From NCBI RefSeq assembly GCF_009862265.1, contig NZ_WWGX01000091.1, positions 1 to 64,000 of the forward strand: 64,000 nucleotides of DNA, given 5' to 3'. Both the position numbers and the translations under genes were made by a program. Of this stretch, positions 41,536 to 51,558 are shown piece after piece. The notes beneath the pieces are model-generated. The model was given only the letters and a program-made list of their open reading frames with translations, was not told the DNA's origin and made no database searches. Numbering within the stretch: the first letter of the stretch is position 1; every line of letters begins with the position of its first letter. Origin of the DNA: Streptomyces sp. SID8352. Lineage in GTDB: Bacteria > Actinomycetota > Actinomycetes > Streptomycetales > Streptomycetaceae.

Positions 41536-42447
41536 CTACGCCGCGACGAGGTACGAGAAGACGGACTCGAGCGACTCGTCGGACGGCGAGACCGTGAGCA
41601 GCCGGATGCCGTGGTCGCGGGCGACCCTCGGCAGCAGCGCCGTGAACCGGGCGAAGTCGACGGCCTGGACGCGCAGCGCGCCCTCCGCCGGATCCACCTC
41701 GATGCCGGAGGTGGACGGGTCCGCGATCAGGATCGCGGCCAGGGCTCGGTCGTCGCTGGAGCGGACCAGGTAGCGGTGCGGCCGGTCGGTCATCAGACGG
41801 CGGATGCGGCGGAAGTCGCCGCTGGCCGCGTGGCGTCCGGCGACGACGACCTCGATGTGCCGGGCGAGCTGCTCGACCTCCTCCAGGATGTGCGAGGAGA
41901 ACAGCACCGTGCGGCCCTCGTCGCCCATGCGCCGCAGCAGGTCCATGAGCTGCATGCGCTGGCGCGGGTCCATGCCGTTGAACGGCTCGTCGAGGAGGAG
42001 CAGGGACGGCTGGTGGACCAGCGCGGAGGCCATCTTCACGCGCTGCCGCATGCCCTTGGAGTAGGTGGCGATCCTGCGGTCCTGGGCGTACTCCATCTCG
42101 ACCGTGGCGAGCGCCTCCTGGGCGGCCCTCGCCCCCAGTCCGTGCAGCTCGGCGTTGGCGAGGACGAACTCGCGGCCGGTGAGGAAGTCGTACATCGCCT
42201 CCCGCTCGGGGACGATGCCGATGTCCCGGTAGATGGCCTCGTTGCGCCAGACCGGCCGCCCGTCGAGGGTGACGGTGCCGGTGGACGGGGCGAGGAAGCC
42301 GCCCATCATGTTGATGAGGGTGGACTTCCCGGCGCCGTTGGGGCCGAGCAGGCCGGTGACCCCGGGGCCGATCGTCATGGTCACGTCGTTGACGGCGACC
42401 ACGTTGCCGAACCAGCGCGAGACGTGGTCGATGCTGAGGGTGCTCAC
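41536..42447 (-). CDS. ABC transporter ATP-binding protein
   Basis: A 303-residue nucleotide-binding subunit: Walker A GPNGAGKST, signature YSKGMRQR, Walker B LLLLDEPFNGMD and the switch histidine in SSHILEE. The C-terminal third is a DrrA/NosF-type extension. I chose the GTG at 42447, four bases into the permease upstream. The gene lies between two permeases and probably serves the downstream one (40806-41525). Confidence 0.85.
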   Translation of the reverse strand: MSTLSIDHVSRWFGNVVAVNDVTMTIGPGVTGLLGPNGAGKSTLINMMGGFLAPSTGTVTLDGRPVWRNEAIYRDIGIVPEREAMYDFLTGREFVLANAELHGLGARAAQEALATVEMEYAQDRRIATYSKGMRQRVKMASALVHQPSLLLLDEPFNGMDPRQRMQLMDLLRRMGDEGRTVLFSSHILEEVEQLARHIEVVVAGRHAASGDFRRIRRLMTDRPHRYLVRSSDDRALAAILIADPSTSGIEVDPAEGALRVQAVDFARFTALLPRVARDHGIRLLTVSPSDESLESVFSYLVAA

Positions 42448-43361
42448 AGTCCCACCTTCTTGTAGCGGCGCGTCAGCAGGCCGTGGGCGCCGGCGATCAG
42501 GCCCAGGGTGACGAGGAGGTAGACCACGCCCTGGGCGTCGCTCGGGCTCGCCCCGCCGGGGAAGGAGGAGGCGGCGCCGAGGAACGCGGACTGCACGCCG
42601 CCGATGAGGGTGACCGGGGAGAACAGGCCGATCCAGACGACGGCACCGGTGCTGTCCTGGACGTGGGCGATGGCCTGGAGCGTGGAGACGGCGCCGTAGC
42701 TGATGGTGAGGACGGCGATGACGGCCGCGATGCCGAAGCCGCGCCGGGGCGTGACCGAGGCGACCACCAGGCCGAGCCCGGCGAAGAGCAGGGAGAGCAG
42801 GGCCACCGAGGCGAGCCCCTGGGCGAACCCCTCGGTCTGGTCGGCGAAGTCGAGTTCGGCGAGCAGGGCGCCCGCGTAGAGCACGATCAGCGGCGCGGCG
42901 GTGAGGATGAACAGGGCCGAGGCCAGCGCGGCGTACTTGGCGCGGACGTAGTCGCCGGTCTCGATGGGCCGCGAGAAGTAGAGCGGCACGGTCTTGAAGC
43001 GGAGGTCCCGGGAGACCGCCTGGGGCGCCTGCGAGGCGGCGTAGAGGCTGATGACCGCCTGGAGGACGATCGCGTAGCGCGTGTACTCCAGGGGCAGTTC
43101 GCCGGACTTGGTGACGACGGTGACGGCGACCATGATCCCCGCGGGCAGGCACATGACGACCAGCAGCAGCATCGGCAGCACCTTGGACTTGACCGAGCGG
43201 CCGAGTCCGTAGGCGCCGCGGAGGGACTGCGAGTACAGCGAGCGGCGGGCGTAGGCGCGGCCGAGGCGGGGGCCGTCGTAGCCGCGGTAGCCGATGTCGT
43301 GGATGCGGGTCTGGTCACCGACGGGGGTGTCCGGTGTCCGCACGGGCTGCTCAGTCGCCAC
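42444..43361 (-). CDS. ABC-2 type permease
   Basis: A 305-residue membrane protein. After a cytoplasmic start (TRIHDIGYRGYDGPRLGR) it has about six segments, including VLPMLLLVVMCLPAGIMVAV, LYAASQAPQAVSRDLRF (amphipathic) and AIVLQAVISLY. The motif RPIETGDYVRAKY is usual in this permease family. The GTG at 43361 overlaps the upstream ATPase gene by 11 bases. It should pair with that ATPase. Confidence 0.82.
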   Translation of the reverse strand: MATEQPVRTPDTPVGDQTRIHDIGYRGYDGPRLGRAYARRSLYSQSLRGAYGLGRSVKSKVLPMLLLVVMCLPAGIMVAVTVVTKSGELPLEYTRYAIVLQAVISLYAASQAPQAVSRDLRFKTVPLYFSRPIETGDYVRAKYAALASALFILTAAPLIVLYAGALLAELDFADQTEGFAQGLASVALLSLLFAGLGLVVASVTPRRGFGIAAVIAVLTISYGAVSTLQAIAHVQDSTGAVVWIGLFSPVTLIGGVQSAFLGAASSFPGGASPSDAQGVVYLLVTLGLIAGAHGLLTRRYKKVGL

Positions 43362-44319
43362 GGCCGGCCGCCTCCTTCCGTTCTGCGTCGCCGTCCCGGA
43401 AGACCTCCGAGATGTGGTGCCTGCGCTGTTCCATGCGGACCAGGCCGAGGCCGAGGTCCGCGATGACGTCCCGGACCAGGTCGTGGGTCCCCTCGTCGGC
43501 ACCGGTGAGCAGCAGGACGTGTCCGGCGCCCGGCAGTCCGTTGCCGTCCTGGACGGCGACCCCGCGCGCGCCGAGCGCCTCGCGCACCGCGCGGGTGCCG
43601 TCGGGGTGCTCGTCGGTGTCGGTGACCTCGATGGCGAGGGTGGTGGTGGTCTGGGTGAAGTCCCGGGTGGAGCTGGAGCGCAGCAGCTTGCCGCCGTCCA
43701 CGACGACGACGTGGTCGCAGGTGCGTTCCAGTTCGCCCAGCAGGTGGGAGGTGACCAGGACCGAGATGCCGAAGTCGGTGTGGATGCGCCGGATCAGGCC
43801 GAGCATCTCGTCGCGGCCGGACGGGTCGAGCCCGTTGGTGGGCTCGTCGAGGAAGACCAGCCGGGGGTCGTGGACCAGGGCCTGGGCGAGCTTCACCCGC
43901 TGCTTCATACCGGTGGAGTAGCCGCCGATGGGCCGGTAGCGCTCCTCGTGGAGGCCGACGTGGCGCAGGGTGTCGGCGGTGCGCTCGCGGGCGGCGGTGG
44001 GCGGCAGGCCGGACATGCGCGCCATGTGGACGACGAACTCGGTGGCCGATACGTCGGGCGGCAGGCAGTCGTGCTCCGGCATGTAGCCGACCAGCTCGCG
44101 GATCTCGGCGCCCTTGGTGGCGACGTCGAGGCCGAGCACTTCGGCCCGGCCCTCGGTGGCGGGGGACAGACCCAGGAGGATCTTGATCAGGGTGGACTTG
44201 CCGGCACCGTTGGCGCCGACGAGTCCGGTCACACCGGGTCCGACGTCCACGGAGAGCCGGTCGAGCGCGGTCACCCGGGGGAACCGCTTGCTCAGGCTTT
44301 CGGTCGCGATCACAGTCAC
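43351..44319 (-). CDS. ABC transporter ATP-binding protein
   Basis: A 322-residue ATPase with Walker A GANGAGKST, signature YSTGMKQRVKLAQ, Walker B LVFLDEPTNGLD and LVTSHLL. The GTG at 44319 is the most likely start (VTVIATESLSKRF), though its ribosome binding site is weak and another GTG lies two codons on. It is first in a run of four overlapping or adjacent genes forming two ATPase-permease pairs. Confidence 0.85.
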   Translation of the reverse strand: MTVIATESLSKRFPRVTALDRLSVDVGPGVTGLVGANGAGKSTLIKILLGLSPATEGRAEVLGLDVATKGAEIRELVGYMPEHDCLPPDVSATEFVVHMARMSGLPPTAARERTADTLRHVGLHEERYRPIGGYSTGMKQRVKLAQALVHDPRLVFLDEPTNGLDPSGRDEMLGLIRRIHTDFGISVLVTSHLLGELERTCDHVVVVDGGKLLRSSSTRDFTQTTTTLAIEVTDTDEHPDGTRAVREALGARGVAVQDGNGLPGAGHVLLLTGADEGTHDLVRDVIADLGLGLVRMEQRRHHISEVFRDGDAERKEAAGRGD

Positions 44320-44460
44320 CCCACCGACGGTAGTGAGCTCCGCCACGCGGGTCGTCAGTCCGGAGAGCCGTCTTGGGATCCGCCTGGAGTCGTACGTTCC
44401 CGTAGGGGATGCGGTGCCTGAGGACGACGGCGGGGCGCTCGGGGCGGGGGCGGCCGTACG

Positions 44461-44549
44461 GGACGGTCCGGGGGCGGGAACGCTCCGGGGCCCGGGGCGG
44501 GGACGGTCCGGGGCGGGAACGCTCCGGGGCGGGGACGGTCCCACGGGAC
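44461..44549. repeat. GC-rich degenerate repeats upstream of the fusion gene
   Basis: The unit GGACGGTCCGGGGGCGGGAA followed by CGCTCCGGGG recurs about two and a half times in the gap between the divergent ABC and fusion genes (44320-44709). No gene is seen in this gap. Confidence 0.5.
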
Positions 44550-44709
44550 GACGGTCCAGGGTGGTGCCGGCCAGGGCGGGTTCCCGGCCGACGGTCTCCG
44601 CCGGCGGCGACTGGACCGTCATTGACGGCCGGTCCAGCGGCTGGGAGATTCGGCGCGTCGGGCGGCCCGGCGGCGGGCGGCACCTCACGGGGTGCGGGGC
44701 GGAGGAGGA

Positions 44710-46467
44710 ATGACGGTGCTTCGGGGTGCGCGGGAGCGGCGGGTGCGCTCGGGCGGGATCGACCTGTGCGTCGTGGAGCTGGGAGATCCGGACCGGCCGA
44801 CGGTCCTCCTCGTGCACGGCTACCCGGACAGCAAGGAGGTCTGGTCCGAGGTGGCCGCCCGCCTCGCCGACCGGTTCCACGTGGTCCTCTACGACGTGCG
44901 CGGGCACGGCCGCTCCTCGGCCCCGGTGCCGCTGCGCGGCGGGTTCACCCTGGAGAGGCTGACGGACGACTTCCTGGCCGTGGCCGACGCGGTCAGCCCC
45001 GGCCGCCCCGTGCACCTGGTGGGCCACGACTGGGGCTCGGTGCAGTGCTGGGAGTTCGTCACGGTCCGGCGCACCGAGGGGCGGATCGCCTCCTTCACCT
45101 CCCTGTCCGGCCCCTCCCTCGACCACTTCGGCCACTGGATCAACAGCCGTCTGAAGCGGCCCACGCCCCGCCGGGTGGGCCAGCTCCTCGGGCAGGGCGC
45201 CAAGTCCTGGTACATCTGTCTGCTGCACACCCCGGTCCTGCCGGAGCTGGCCTGGCGCGGTCCCCTCGGCAGGCGCTGGCCGGACATCCTTCGGCGGATC
45301 GAGAAGGTGCCGGGCGGCGGCTACCCGACCGCGTCCCTCCCCTCGGACGCCGCGCACGGGGCCTGGCTCTACCGGGACAACGTCCGCCCCCGGCTGCGCC
45401 GCCCCCGCCCCGACGCCCACGCGCACGCCCCGGTCCAGCTCATCACCCCGCTCGGGGACCCCTTCCTCTCGGAGCGGCTCCACGACGGGCTGGAGCGCTG
45501 GGTGCCCCGGCTGACCCGCCGCACCCTGCCCGCCGGCCACTGGGTCCCACGCACTCGTCCCGACCGGCTGGCGGACTGGATCACGGAGTTCGTCACCGCC
45601 GTCGAGGACGGCCGCCCGCGGGCGGTGCCGCGGGGGAGGCACGCCGACCGGTTCGCCGGGAGCCTGGTCCTGGTCACCGGGGCGGGCAGCGGCATCGGCC
45701 GGGCGACGGCGCTGGCCTTCGCCGCTTCCGGCGCGCGCGTGCTCGCCGTCGACCGGGACGCCGGCACCGCCGCCCGCACCGCGGAGCTGTGCCGTCGCGG
45801 GGGCGCCCCGGCGGCCTGGGCCGAGACCGTCGACGTGTCCGACGCGCGGGCCATGGAGCGGCTCGCGGCAAGGGTCGCCGCCGACCACGGCGTGGTCGAC
45901 ATCCTGGTGAACAACGCCGGGATCGGCCTGTCGGGCGCCTTCCTCGACACCACCCCCGAGGACTGGGACCAGGTCCTCGGCGTCAATCTGTGGGGCGTCA
46001 TCCACGGCTGCCGCCTCTTCGGCCGGCAGATGGCCGAGCGCGGGCAGGGCGGGCACATCGTCAACACCGCGTCGGCCGCCGCCTTCCAGCCGTCGCGGGT
46101 GCTGCCCGCCTACAGCACCTCCAAGGCGGCGGTGCTGATGCTCAGCGAGTGCCTGCGCGCCGAACTGGCCGACCGGGGCATCGGCGTCACCGCCGTCTGC
46201 CCCGGCATCGTCAACACCAACATCGCCTCGACCGCCCGGTTCGCCGGGGTCGACGCGGAGGAGGAGAAGCGGCGCCAGGAGCGCGGCGCACGGCTCTACC
46301 GGATGCGCGACTACCCTCCGGAGAAGGTCGCGGACGCGATCCTGGACGCCGTGGCGCACGATCGCGCCGTGGTCCCGGTCACCCCCGAGGCCCGGGGCGC
46401 GCATCTGCTGTCCCGGTTCCTGCCGGGCGCGCTGCGCCGACTGGCACGGGTACGGCCACCGCTGTAG
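44710..46467 (+). CDS. alpha/beta-hydrolase fused to a short-chain dehydrogenase
   Basis: A 585-residue two-domain protein. Residues 1-295 are an epoxide-hydrolase-like alpha/beta hydrolase: VLLVHGYPDSKEVW, YDVRGHGRS, nucleophile region LVGHDWGSVQ (Asp), and a late ALPAGHW-type His. Residues about 315-585 are a classical SDR: LVTGAGSGIGRATALAFA, NNAGIG, and the active-site pair YSTSKAA (Tyr, Lys) with an upstream Ser in TASAA. GGAGGAGGA precedes the ATG. The fusion probably channels a small lipid or epoxide substrate between hydrolysis and oxidation. Confidence 0.85.
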   Translation: MTVLRGARERRVRSGGIDLCVVELGDPDRPTVLLVHGYPDSKEVWSEVAARLADRFHVVLYDVRGHGRSSAPVPLRGGFTLERLTDDFLAVADAVSPGRPVHLVGHDWGSVQCWEFVTVRRTEGRIASFTSLSGPSLDHFGHWINSRLKRPTPRRVGQLLGQGAKSWYICLLHTPVLPELAWRGPLGRRWPDILRRIEKVPGGGYPTASLPSDAAHGAWLYRDNVRPRLRRPRPDAHAHAPVQLITPLGDPFLSERLHDGLERWVPRLTRRTLPAGHWVPRTRPDRLADWITEFVTAVEDGRPRAVPRGRHADRFAGSLVLVTGAGSGIGRATALAFAASGARVLAVDRDAGTAARTAELCRRGGAPAAWAETVDVSDARAMERLAARVAADHGVVDILVNNAGIGLSGAFLDTTPEDWDQVLGVNLWGVIHGCRLFGRQMAERGQGGHIVNTASAAAFQPSRVLPAYSTSKAAVLMLSECLRAELADRGIGVTAVCPGIVNTNIASTARFAGVDAEEEKRRQERGARLYRMRDYPPEKVADAILDAVAHDRAVVPVTPEARGAHLLSRFLPGALRRLARVRPPL

Positions 46468-46567
46468 GCGCCGCAGTCCCGGGGCGGACGCCATGGCCCC
46501 GCTCCGGCGACCGGCGGGCCCCGACCCCGCCGTCCGGCCCGCCCCCTCCGCCGGAGGACAGCCCCCG

Positions 46568-46583
46568 CGTTTCACGTGAAACA
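46568..46583. promoter_or_regulatory. parS-like ParB site
   Basis: CGTTTCACGTGAAACA, with the perfect 14-base core GTTTCACGTGAAAC, lies in the intergenic region after the fusion gene. It matches the bacterial parS consensus at 15 of 16 positions. Confidence 0.85.
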
Positions 46584-46842
46584 CACGGAGACGCCGCCTG
46601 CGGACACTCGCGGTCTCCGCATGGGCCTGCGTCTGAGCAGGACGCGCGGCGGCCCGCGGCGCGCGCCGACGCCGACGCCATCCCGCGCTCACCGTGGTCC
46701 GGCAACGGGGATGGGAAGTGACGACGAACTGAAGGGTGCCGGTACCGCTCCGGAGCGCACACGCGCACCACGGACCGACAGGGCCCCCACCGGGAGTCTG
46801 GCGCTCTGTCGCCCACAGTCACCGGCACATAGGGTCGCAGGC

Positions 46843-47739
46843 ATGCGACTGAGCACGGTAATCCTTCCCGTCCACCGATGGAGCGAGGGTCAGCACAGCT
46901 GGCGGCGGGCCGAAGACCTCGGCTTCCACGCCGCCTACACCTACGACCACCTGTCCTGGCGCAGCTTCCGGGACGGCCCCTGGTTCGGCGCCCTGCCCAC
47001 CCTGACCGCCGCCGCCTCCGTCACCGAGCGGCTGCGCCTGGGCACGCTGGTGACCTCGCCGAACTTCCGGCACCCCGTGACGCTCGCCAAGGAAATGATC
47101 AGCCTCGACGACCTCTCCGCCGGGCGCATCACCCTCGGGATAGGAGCGGGCGGCACCGGCTTCGACGCCACCGCGCTCGGGCAGGAGCCCTGGACCCCGC
47201 GTGAGCGGGCCGACCGGTTCGCGGAGTTCCTCGGGCTGCTCGACCGCCTGCTGACCGAGGACGCCGTCTCCTGCACGGGCGACTTCTACTCGGCGCACGA
47301 GGCGCGCAACATCCCCGGCTGTGTGCAGCGCCCCCGGCTCCCCTTCGCGGTGGCCGCCACCGGACCGCGCGGCATGGGGCTCGCCGCGCGGCACGGCCAG
47401 GCGTGGGTGACCACGGGTGACCCGTCGCTGTACGAGGAGGGGACCCCGGAGCAGTCCGTCGCGGCGTTGCGCGGGCAGACCGAGCGGCTGGCCGACGCCT
47501 GCGCCGGGATCGGGCGGGACCCGCGGGAGCTGGACATGATCCTGCTCACCGGATTCACCCCGGACCGGGGCCGTCCGCTGGAGTCCGTGGACGCGTTCGT
47601 CGACTTCGCGGGGCGCCACCGGGAGCTGGGCTTCACCGAAATCGTGGTGCACTGGCCGATCCCCGACTCGGACTTCGCCGCCGACGAGAGGGTCTTCGAG
47701 CGCGTCGCCCTGGAGGCGCTGCCCCAACTGGAGGGCTGA
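46843..47739 (+). CDS. LLM-class (luciferase-like) flavin-dependent oxidoreductase
   Basis: A 298-residue TIM-barrel monooxygenase-type protein: RAEDLGFHAAYTYDHLSW, LRLGTLVTSPNFRHP, AKEMISLDDLSAGRITLGIG and AATGPRGMGLAARHGQAW are the usual F420/FMN-binding regions. The ATG at 46843 was chosen; upstream frame is spurious. It belongs to the large actinobacterial group that often uses coenzyme F420. Substrate unknown. Confidence 0.85.
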   Translation: MRLSTVILPVHRWSEGQHSWRRAEDLGFHAAYTYDHLSWRSFRDGPWFGALPTLTAAASVTERLRLGTLVTSPNFRHPVTLAKEMISLDDLSAGRITLGIGAGGTGFDATALGQEPWTPRERADRFAEFLGLLDRLLTEDAVSCTGDFYSAHEARNIPGCVQRPRLPFAVAATGPRGMGLAARHGQAWVTTGDPSLYEEGTPEQSVAALRGQTERLADACAGIGRDPRELDMILLTGFTPDRGRPLESVDAFVDFAGRHRELGFTEIVVHWPIPDSDFAADERVFERVALEALPQLEG

Positions 47740-47830
47740 ACCGGCGCGGCCGGCGGCAGGGCCGGGGAGCCGTCGCTCACATATGCGCGCGGAGGACCGC
47801 GAGTACGGGCATATGCGGGACAATGGCGGG

Positions 47831-48700
47831 GTGACCTCAGCGACCCGCCTCCCCGGAGCCCCGGCCGCCGCCACGCGCCCGCGGCTGATCGCCACCGACC
47901 TCGACGGCACGCTCCTCCGCGACGACCGCTCGGTCTCCCCGCGGACCGTCGCCGCGCTGGAGGCCGCCGAGCGGGCCGGCATCGAGGTCTTCTTCGTCAC
48001 CGGCCGCCCCGCCCGCTGGATGGACGTCGTCAGCAAGCATGTCGACGGCCACGGCCTGGCCATCTGCGGCAACGGAGCCGCCGTCGTCGACCTGCACGGC
48101 GGCCCCGGCGCCCACCGCTTCGTTAAGGTCCGCGAGCTGCCCCGGCGGAACGCCCTGGAGGCGGTGCGGCTGCTGCGCGAGGCGGCGCCCGGCACCCTGT
48201 GCGCGGTGGAGCGGACGTACGGCTTCCACCAGGAGCCCGGGTATCCCCGGCTGCACCTGGAGACCCCCGACAGCGTTGCTCCCGCCGAGGAGCTGCTCGC
48301 CCCGGACGGCCCGGCCGGCGACCAGCCGATCCTCAAGATCCTCGCCTTCCACCCCACGCTCGACCCCGACGCCTTCCTCACCCTGGCCCGCCTCGCCGTC
48401 GGTGCCCGGTCCAACGTCACCCGGTCCAGCCCCAGCGCCCTGCTGGAGCTGAGCGGCCCGGAGGTCTCCAAGGCCAGCACCCTCGCCCTGTGCTGTGCCG
48501 AGCGCGGCATCTCCCACGAGGAGGTCGTCGCCTTCGGCGACATGCCGAACGACATCGAGATGCTCACCTGGGCGGGCCGGTCCTACGCCATGGGCAACGC
48601 GCACCCGGACGTGATCGCCGCCGCCTCGGGGCGCACGGTCGCCAACAACGAGGACGGGGTCGCGGTCGTGATCGAGCGCCTGCTGGCGGAGGCTCCCTGA
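47831..48700 (+). CDS. Cof-type HAD hydrolase, second copy
   Basis: A 289-residue HAD phosphatase: motif I IATDLDGTLL, motif II FFVTGRPARW, motif IV AFGDMPNDIEML and the closing NNEDGVAVVIERLL. It is paralogous to the protein at 39480-40322, sharing DLDGTLL, GDMPND and the ending NEEDGIAVVLERLL in that copy. The start is uncertain: GTG 47831 is used here, with ATG 47813 as an alternative. Substrate unknown. Confidence 0.83.
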   Translation: MTSATRLPGAPAAATRPRLIATDLDGTLLRDDRSVSPRTVAALEAAERAGIEVFFVTGRPARWMDVVSKHVDGHGLAICGNGAAVVDLHGGPGAHRFVKVRELPRRNALEAVRLLREAAPGTLCAVERTYGFHQEPGYPRLHLETPDSVAPAEELLAPDGPAGDQPILKILAFHPTLDPDAFLTLARLAVGARSNVTRSSPSALLELSGPEVSKASTLALCCAERGISHEEVVAFGDMPNDIEMLTWAGRSYAMGNAHPDVIAAASGRTVANNEDGVAVVIERLLAEAP

Positions 48701-48843
48701 CGGCCGCCCGCTGACGGGACCGCCCGGCGGACTCCCCGGCCGTCACCCGGTGACGGCCCGCCCCGCACGGTGCCCCGGCCGCCGCCCGACGACGGTGCCC
48801 ACGGCGGGGCGACCGCCGGGGCGCCCCCGGACACCCGGGCCGC

Positions 48844-49899
48844 TCACACCGTCACCCCGTGCCGGGCCAGCCACGGCACCGGATCGAGCGCGGAGCCCAT
48901 CTGCGGCGTCACCCGCACCTCGAAGTGCAGGTGCGGCCCCGTGGAGTTGCCGGTGGTGCCCGACTGCCCGATCCACTGCCCGGGTTCGACCCGGTCGCCC
49001 TGGTCGACGGCGACCGCGGAGAGATGCGCGTACTGCGTGTAGTAGCCCTCCGGGTGCTGGAGCACGATCTGGATGCCGAAGGCCCCGCCGCACGTCACCG
49101 TCACCACCCGGCCCATGCCGACCGACCGCACCGGGGTGCCGGTGGGCACGGCGAAGTCCTGCCCCGTGTGCCGGTCGGCCCACCGCGTCCCGCCGCTGCC
49201 GAAGGACGCCGACAGGTCGTAGCTCCGCACCGGGGCGACCCACGGGGCGTCGCCCCGGTCCCCGTCCGGCTGGTCCAGCCGCACCGCGCCGGGGCATGAG
49301 CCCGCCGAGACCGAGGCCTCGGCCTCGCTCTCCATGCGGGCCCGCGCCGTCTCCAGCTTCGCCTCGATGTCCTTCCTCAGCTTCACCAGCCCGGCGTTGC
49401 GCCGCTCCAGCGCCTTCCACGCCGCCGTGGCCCTGGCCTCGTCGGCGCTCAGCCGCGCCTCGGCCCGGCGGCTCCGGGTGACCGCGCGGTCGACGGCCCG
49501 GCCCTCCCGGGCCACGACCCGCTGACTGCGCATCAACTGATCGGGATCGCGCGCGAGGATCACCCGGGCGGTGAGCGTCAGCCCCCCGCCGGTGCGGTAC
49601 TGGGCGCGGGCGAGACGGCCCAGCTCCTCGCGCAGGACCGCCTTGCGCCGCCGCTCCCGGTCCAGCCGCTCCTCGTACTCCTGGGCCTTCGCCCGCTGGG
49701 TCTCGGCCTCCCGGCGGCCCTTCTCGTACTCCTGGGTGGTCCGGGCCGCCGCCTCGTACAGCCGCGCCACCTCGGCGGCCCCGGGCGCACCCCCGGCCCC
49801 CCGGTCCCCGTCCGAGCCGGCGGAGGGCCGGGCCGCGAGCACCGCCAGCGCGCACAGCAGCACCGGAACGAGCGGCGGACGTCGGCGAGGTGAGCGCAT
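48844..49899 (-). CDS. exported M23-family peptidase with coiled coil
   Basis: A 351-residue protein. A signal peptide (PLVPVLLCALAVLAARPSAG) is followed by a long coiled coil at about residues 45-210 (KAQEYEERLDRERRRKAVLR). The C-terminal LytM/M23 domain has the zinc ligands in DRHTGQDFAVPTG (His, Asp) and GPHLHFEVRV (His). It has the plan of EnvC/NlpD-like proteins and should cut or regulate cutting of peptidoglycan. The ATG at 49899 is used because the signal peptide follows it. Confidence 0.87.
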   Translation of the reverse strand: MRSPRRRPPLVPVLLCALAVLAARPSAGSDGDRGAGGAPGAAEVARLYEAAARTTQEYEKGRREAETQRAKAQEYEERLDRERRRKAVLREELGRLARAQYRTGGGLTLTARVILARDPDQLMRSQRVVAREGRAVDRAVTRSRRAEARLSADEARATAAWKALERRNAGLVKLRKDIEAKLETARARMESEAEASVSAGSCPGAVRLDQPDGDRGDAPWVAPVRSYDLSASFGSGGTRWADRHTGQDFAVPTGTPVRSVGMGRVVTVTCGGAFGIQIVLQHPEGYYTQYAHLSAVAVDQGDRVEPGQWIGQSGTTGNSTGPHLHFEVRVTPQMGSALDPVPWLARHGVTV

Positions 49900-50146
49900 G
49901 TCAGTGATGGTGTCCCGGGGACGGGGGCCCGGTCCCGCCCGCGTCGTACGGGCGGGGTAACCATTGCTGCACACGGCCCAGCGGGACTGCTGCACACGGG
50001 TCAACCGGGCCGGCGCCGCCGTGCGGGGGGACGGGCACGGCGGGGGCACCACATCGGCCGGGAACGGGGCGCTCGCCTCCCGGGCGGGGCGCGCGGCTCT
50101 CCCGGACCGCGCGCGACCGCCTCCCCGGCCACGGCCGCCCGGGTGC

Positions 50147-51239
50147 TCAGTGCGGCGCCTCCCAGCGCACCGTGGTCCCCCCTCCGTCCGCCCCGAGACC
50201 CGGGCCGATGCTCAGGGTGCCGCCGAGCGCCTCGGCCCGTGCCGCAGATTGCGCAGTCCGCCGCGCCGGCCGCCCTCGGGAACGCCAACGTCCGCGACCA
50301 TCAGCCGCACCGCGGGCGTCCCGTCCGGCAGGGCCACCGCCGCGTCGACTGCGACCTCGATCCGGGTGGCGCGGGCGTGCCGGAAGGCGTTGGACAGCGC
50401 CTCGCGCAGGGCGGCGATGAGGTTCTTCCCCGCCGGATCGCCCACGGCCGTGTCGACCGGCCCGGTGAGGCGGTGCGCGGGGGCGAAGCCGAGCGGTACG
50501 GCGGCCGGGGCGATCTCGCGCAGCACACACCCGGTCAGGGGGCCGGGGCCTCAGCGGGACGGCCCAGGGCGAAGACCGCCGAGCGGATCTCCTGGACGGT
50601 GGTCTCCAGTTCGTCCACGGCCCGGCCGACACCGTCGCGGACGTCGGGGACGGAGGCGGCGCGCCGCGCGCCCTCCAGCAGCTCCCCGGTGGCGAACAGC
50701 CGCCGGACGACGAGGCCGTGCAGATCGCGCGCGATGCGGTCGCGCTCCTCGTAGACCGCCGGCCGCTCCCGGTGCCGCCGGGCCTCGGCCACGACCGGCG
50801 CCGGGGCGGCCTGCGCCGCGAACCGGGCGCCGGGGGCCCACTCCTCCGGGGTGAAGGGGCGCCCGCCCCGGGCCGGGACATGACGAGGCCGCCGAGGACC
50901 CGCCCCTCGCTGCCGCAGGGGCAGGGGCAGAGGCAGAGGCAGGATCGGCCCGTAGGCGCGCACCGGCCCGTCCCGCAGACGCGGATCGGTGGCGGCGTCG
51001 TCCACGAACACGGCCCGTCCGGCCGTCAGTTCGGCCACGATGCCGCTCTCCGGCGGGATGACCCTGCCCAGGACGGCGGCCCCGGCGGTGCGCCGCCCGG
51101 CGAGGACGGGGAGCACCGGCCCGGCGGGCGGAGCGCTGGGTGGGGCGGCCGGACGGATGCCCTGACCCGTGCTCCCCCGTGCCGACGCCTTCACCCGGCC
51201 GACGTCCCCGCCCGGCCGGGCAGTCCCCCCCGGCCGCAC
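50147..51239 (-). pseudogene. frameshifted GAF/HisKA_3 sensor histidine kinase
   Basis: Pieces of a DevS/NreB-like kinase are spread over three frames. A GAF remnant (VFVDDAATDPRLRDG) precedes GGRPFTPEEWAPGARFAAQA. The dimerisation box with the phosphohistidine is intact (YEERDRIARDLHGLVVRRLF). It then stops at 50535; the ATPase part continues in another frame (REALSNAFRHARATRIEVAV), and the last strand RAEALGGTLSIGPGLG lies in a third, needing one inserted base near 50238. At least three frameshifts are required, so it is inactive unless the sequence has errors. No response regulator is next to it. Confidence 0.75.
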
Positions 51240-51558
51240 GGGTGCGCGGGACCCGTACAGCGCCTACGACCGGTCCGGCCGGGCACTGATCGCGTCCCGC
51301 GCGGTCACCACCGTTCGCCCCCGGCCGTCTGCCGCCGCTGACCACCTGTCAGCGTCCGACGCCGCCGACGCCGGTCACCGGGGAACCCTCGCCCCCGGAA
51401 GACCCCGGTGATCAGGGGACTCCCGGGACTCCCCGTTCCCGGAGGGCCCGGTCATCAGGCCCGCCACCGCGGGACCACGGTGCCTCGGGCCGCCGCCCAC
51501 CGGGCCGCCCCGGCCTGCGGGGAACGCGTCCGGGCGCCCCGGGGACCGGGACCCCCGG
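51240..51558. other. 319-base gap without a gene
   Basis: Separates the kinase pseudogene from the end of cydDC. The expected 5' end of the kinase may extend here, but I cannot trace a frame with GAF-like sequence. No RNA or clear terminator seen. Confidence 0.35.
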
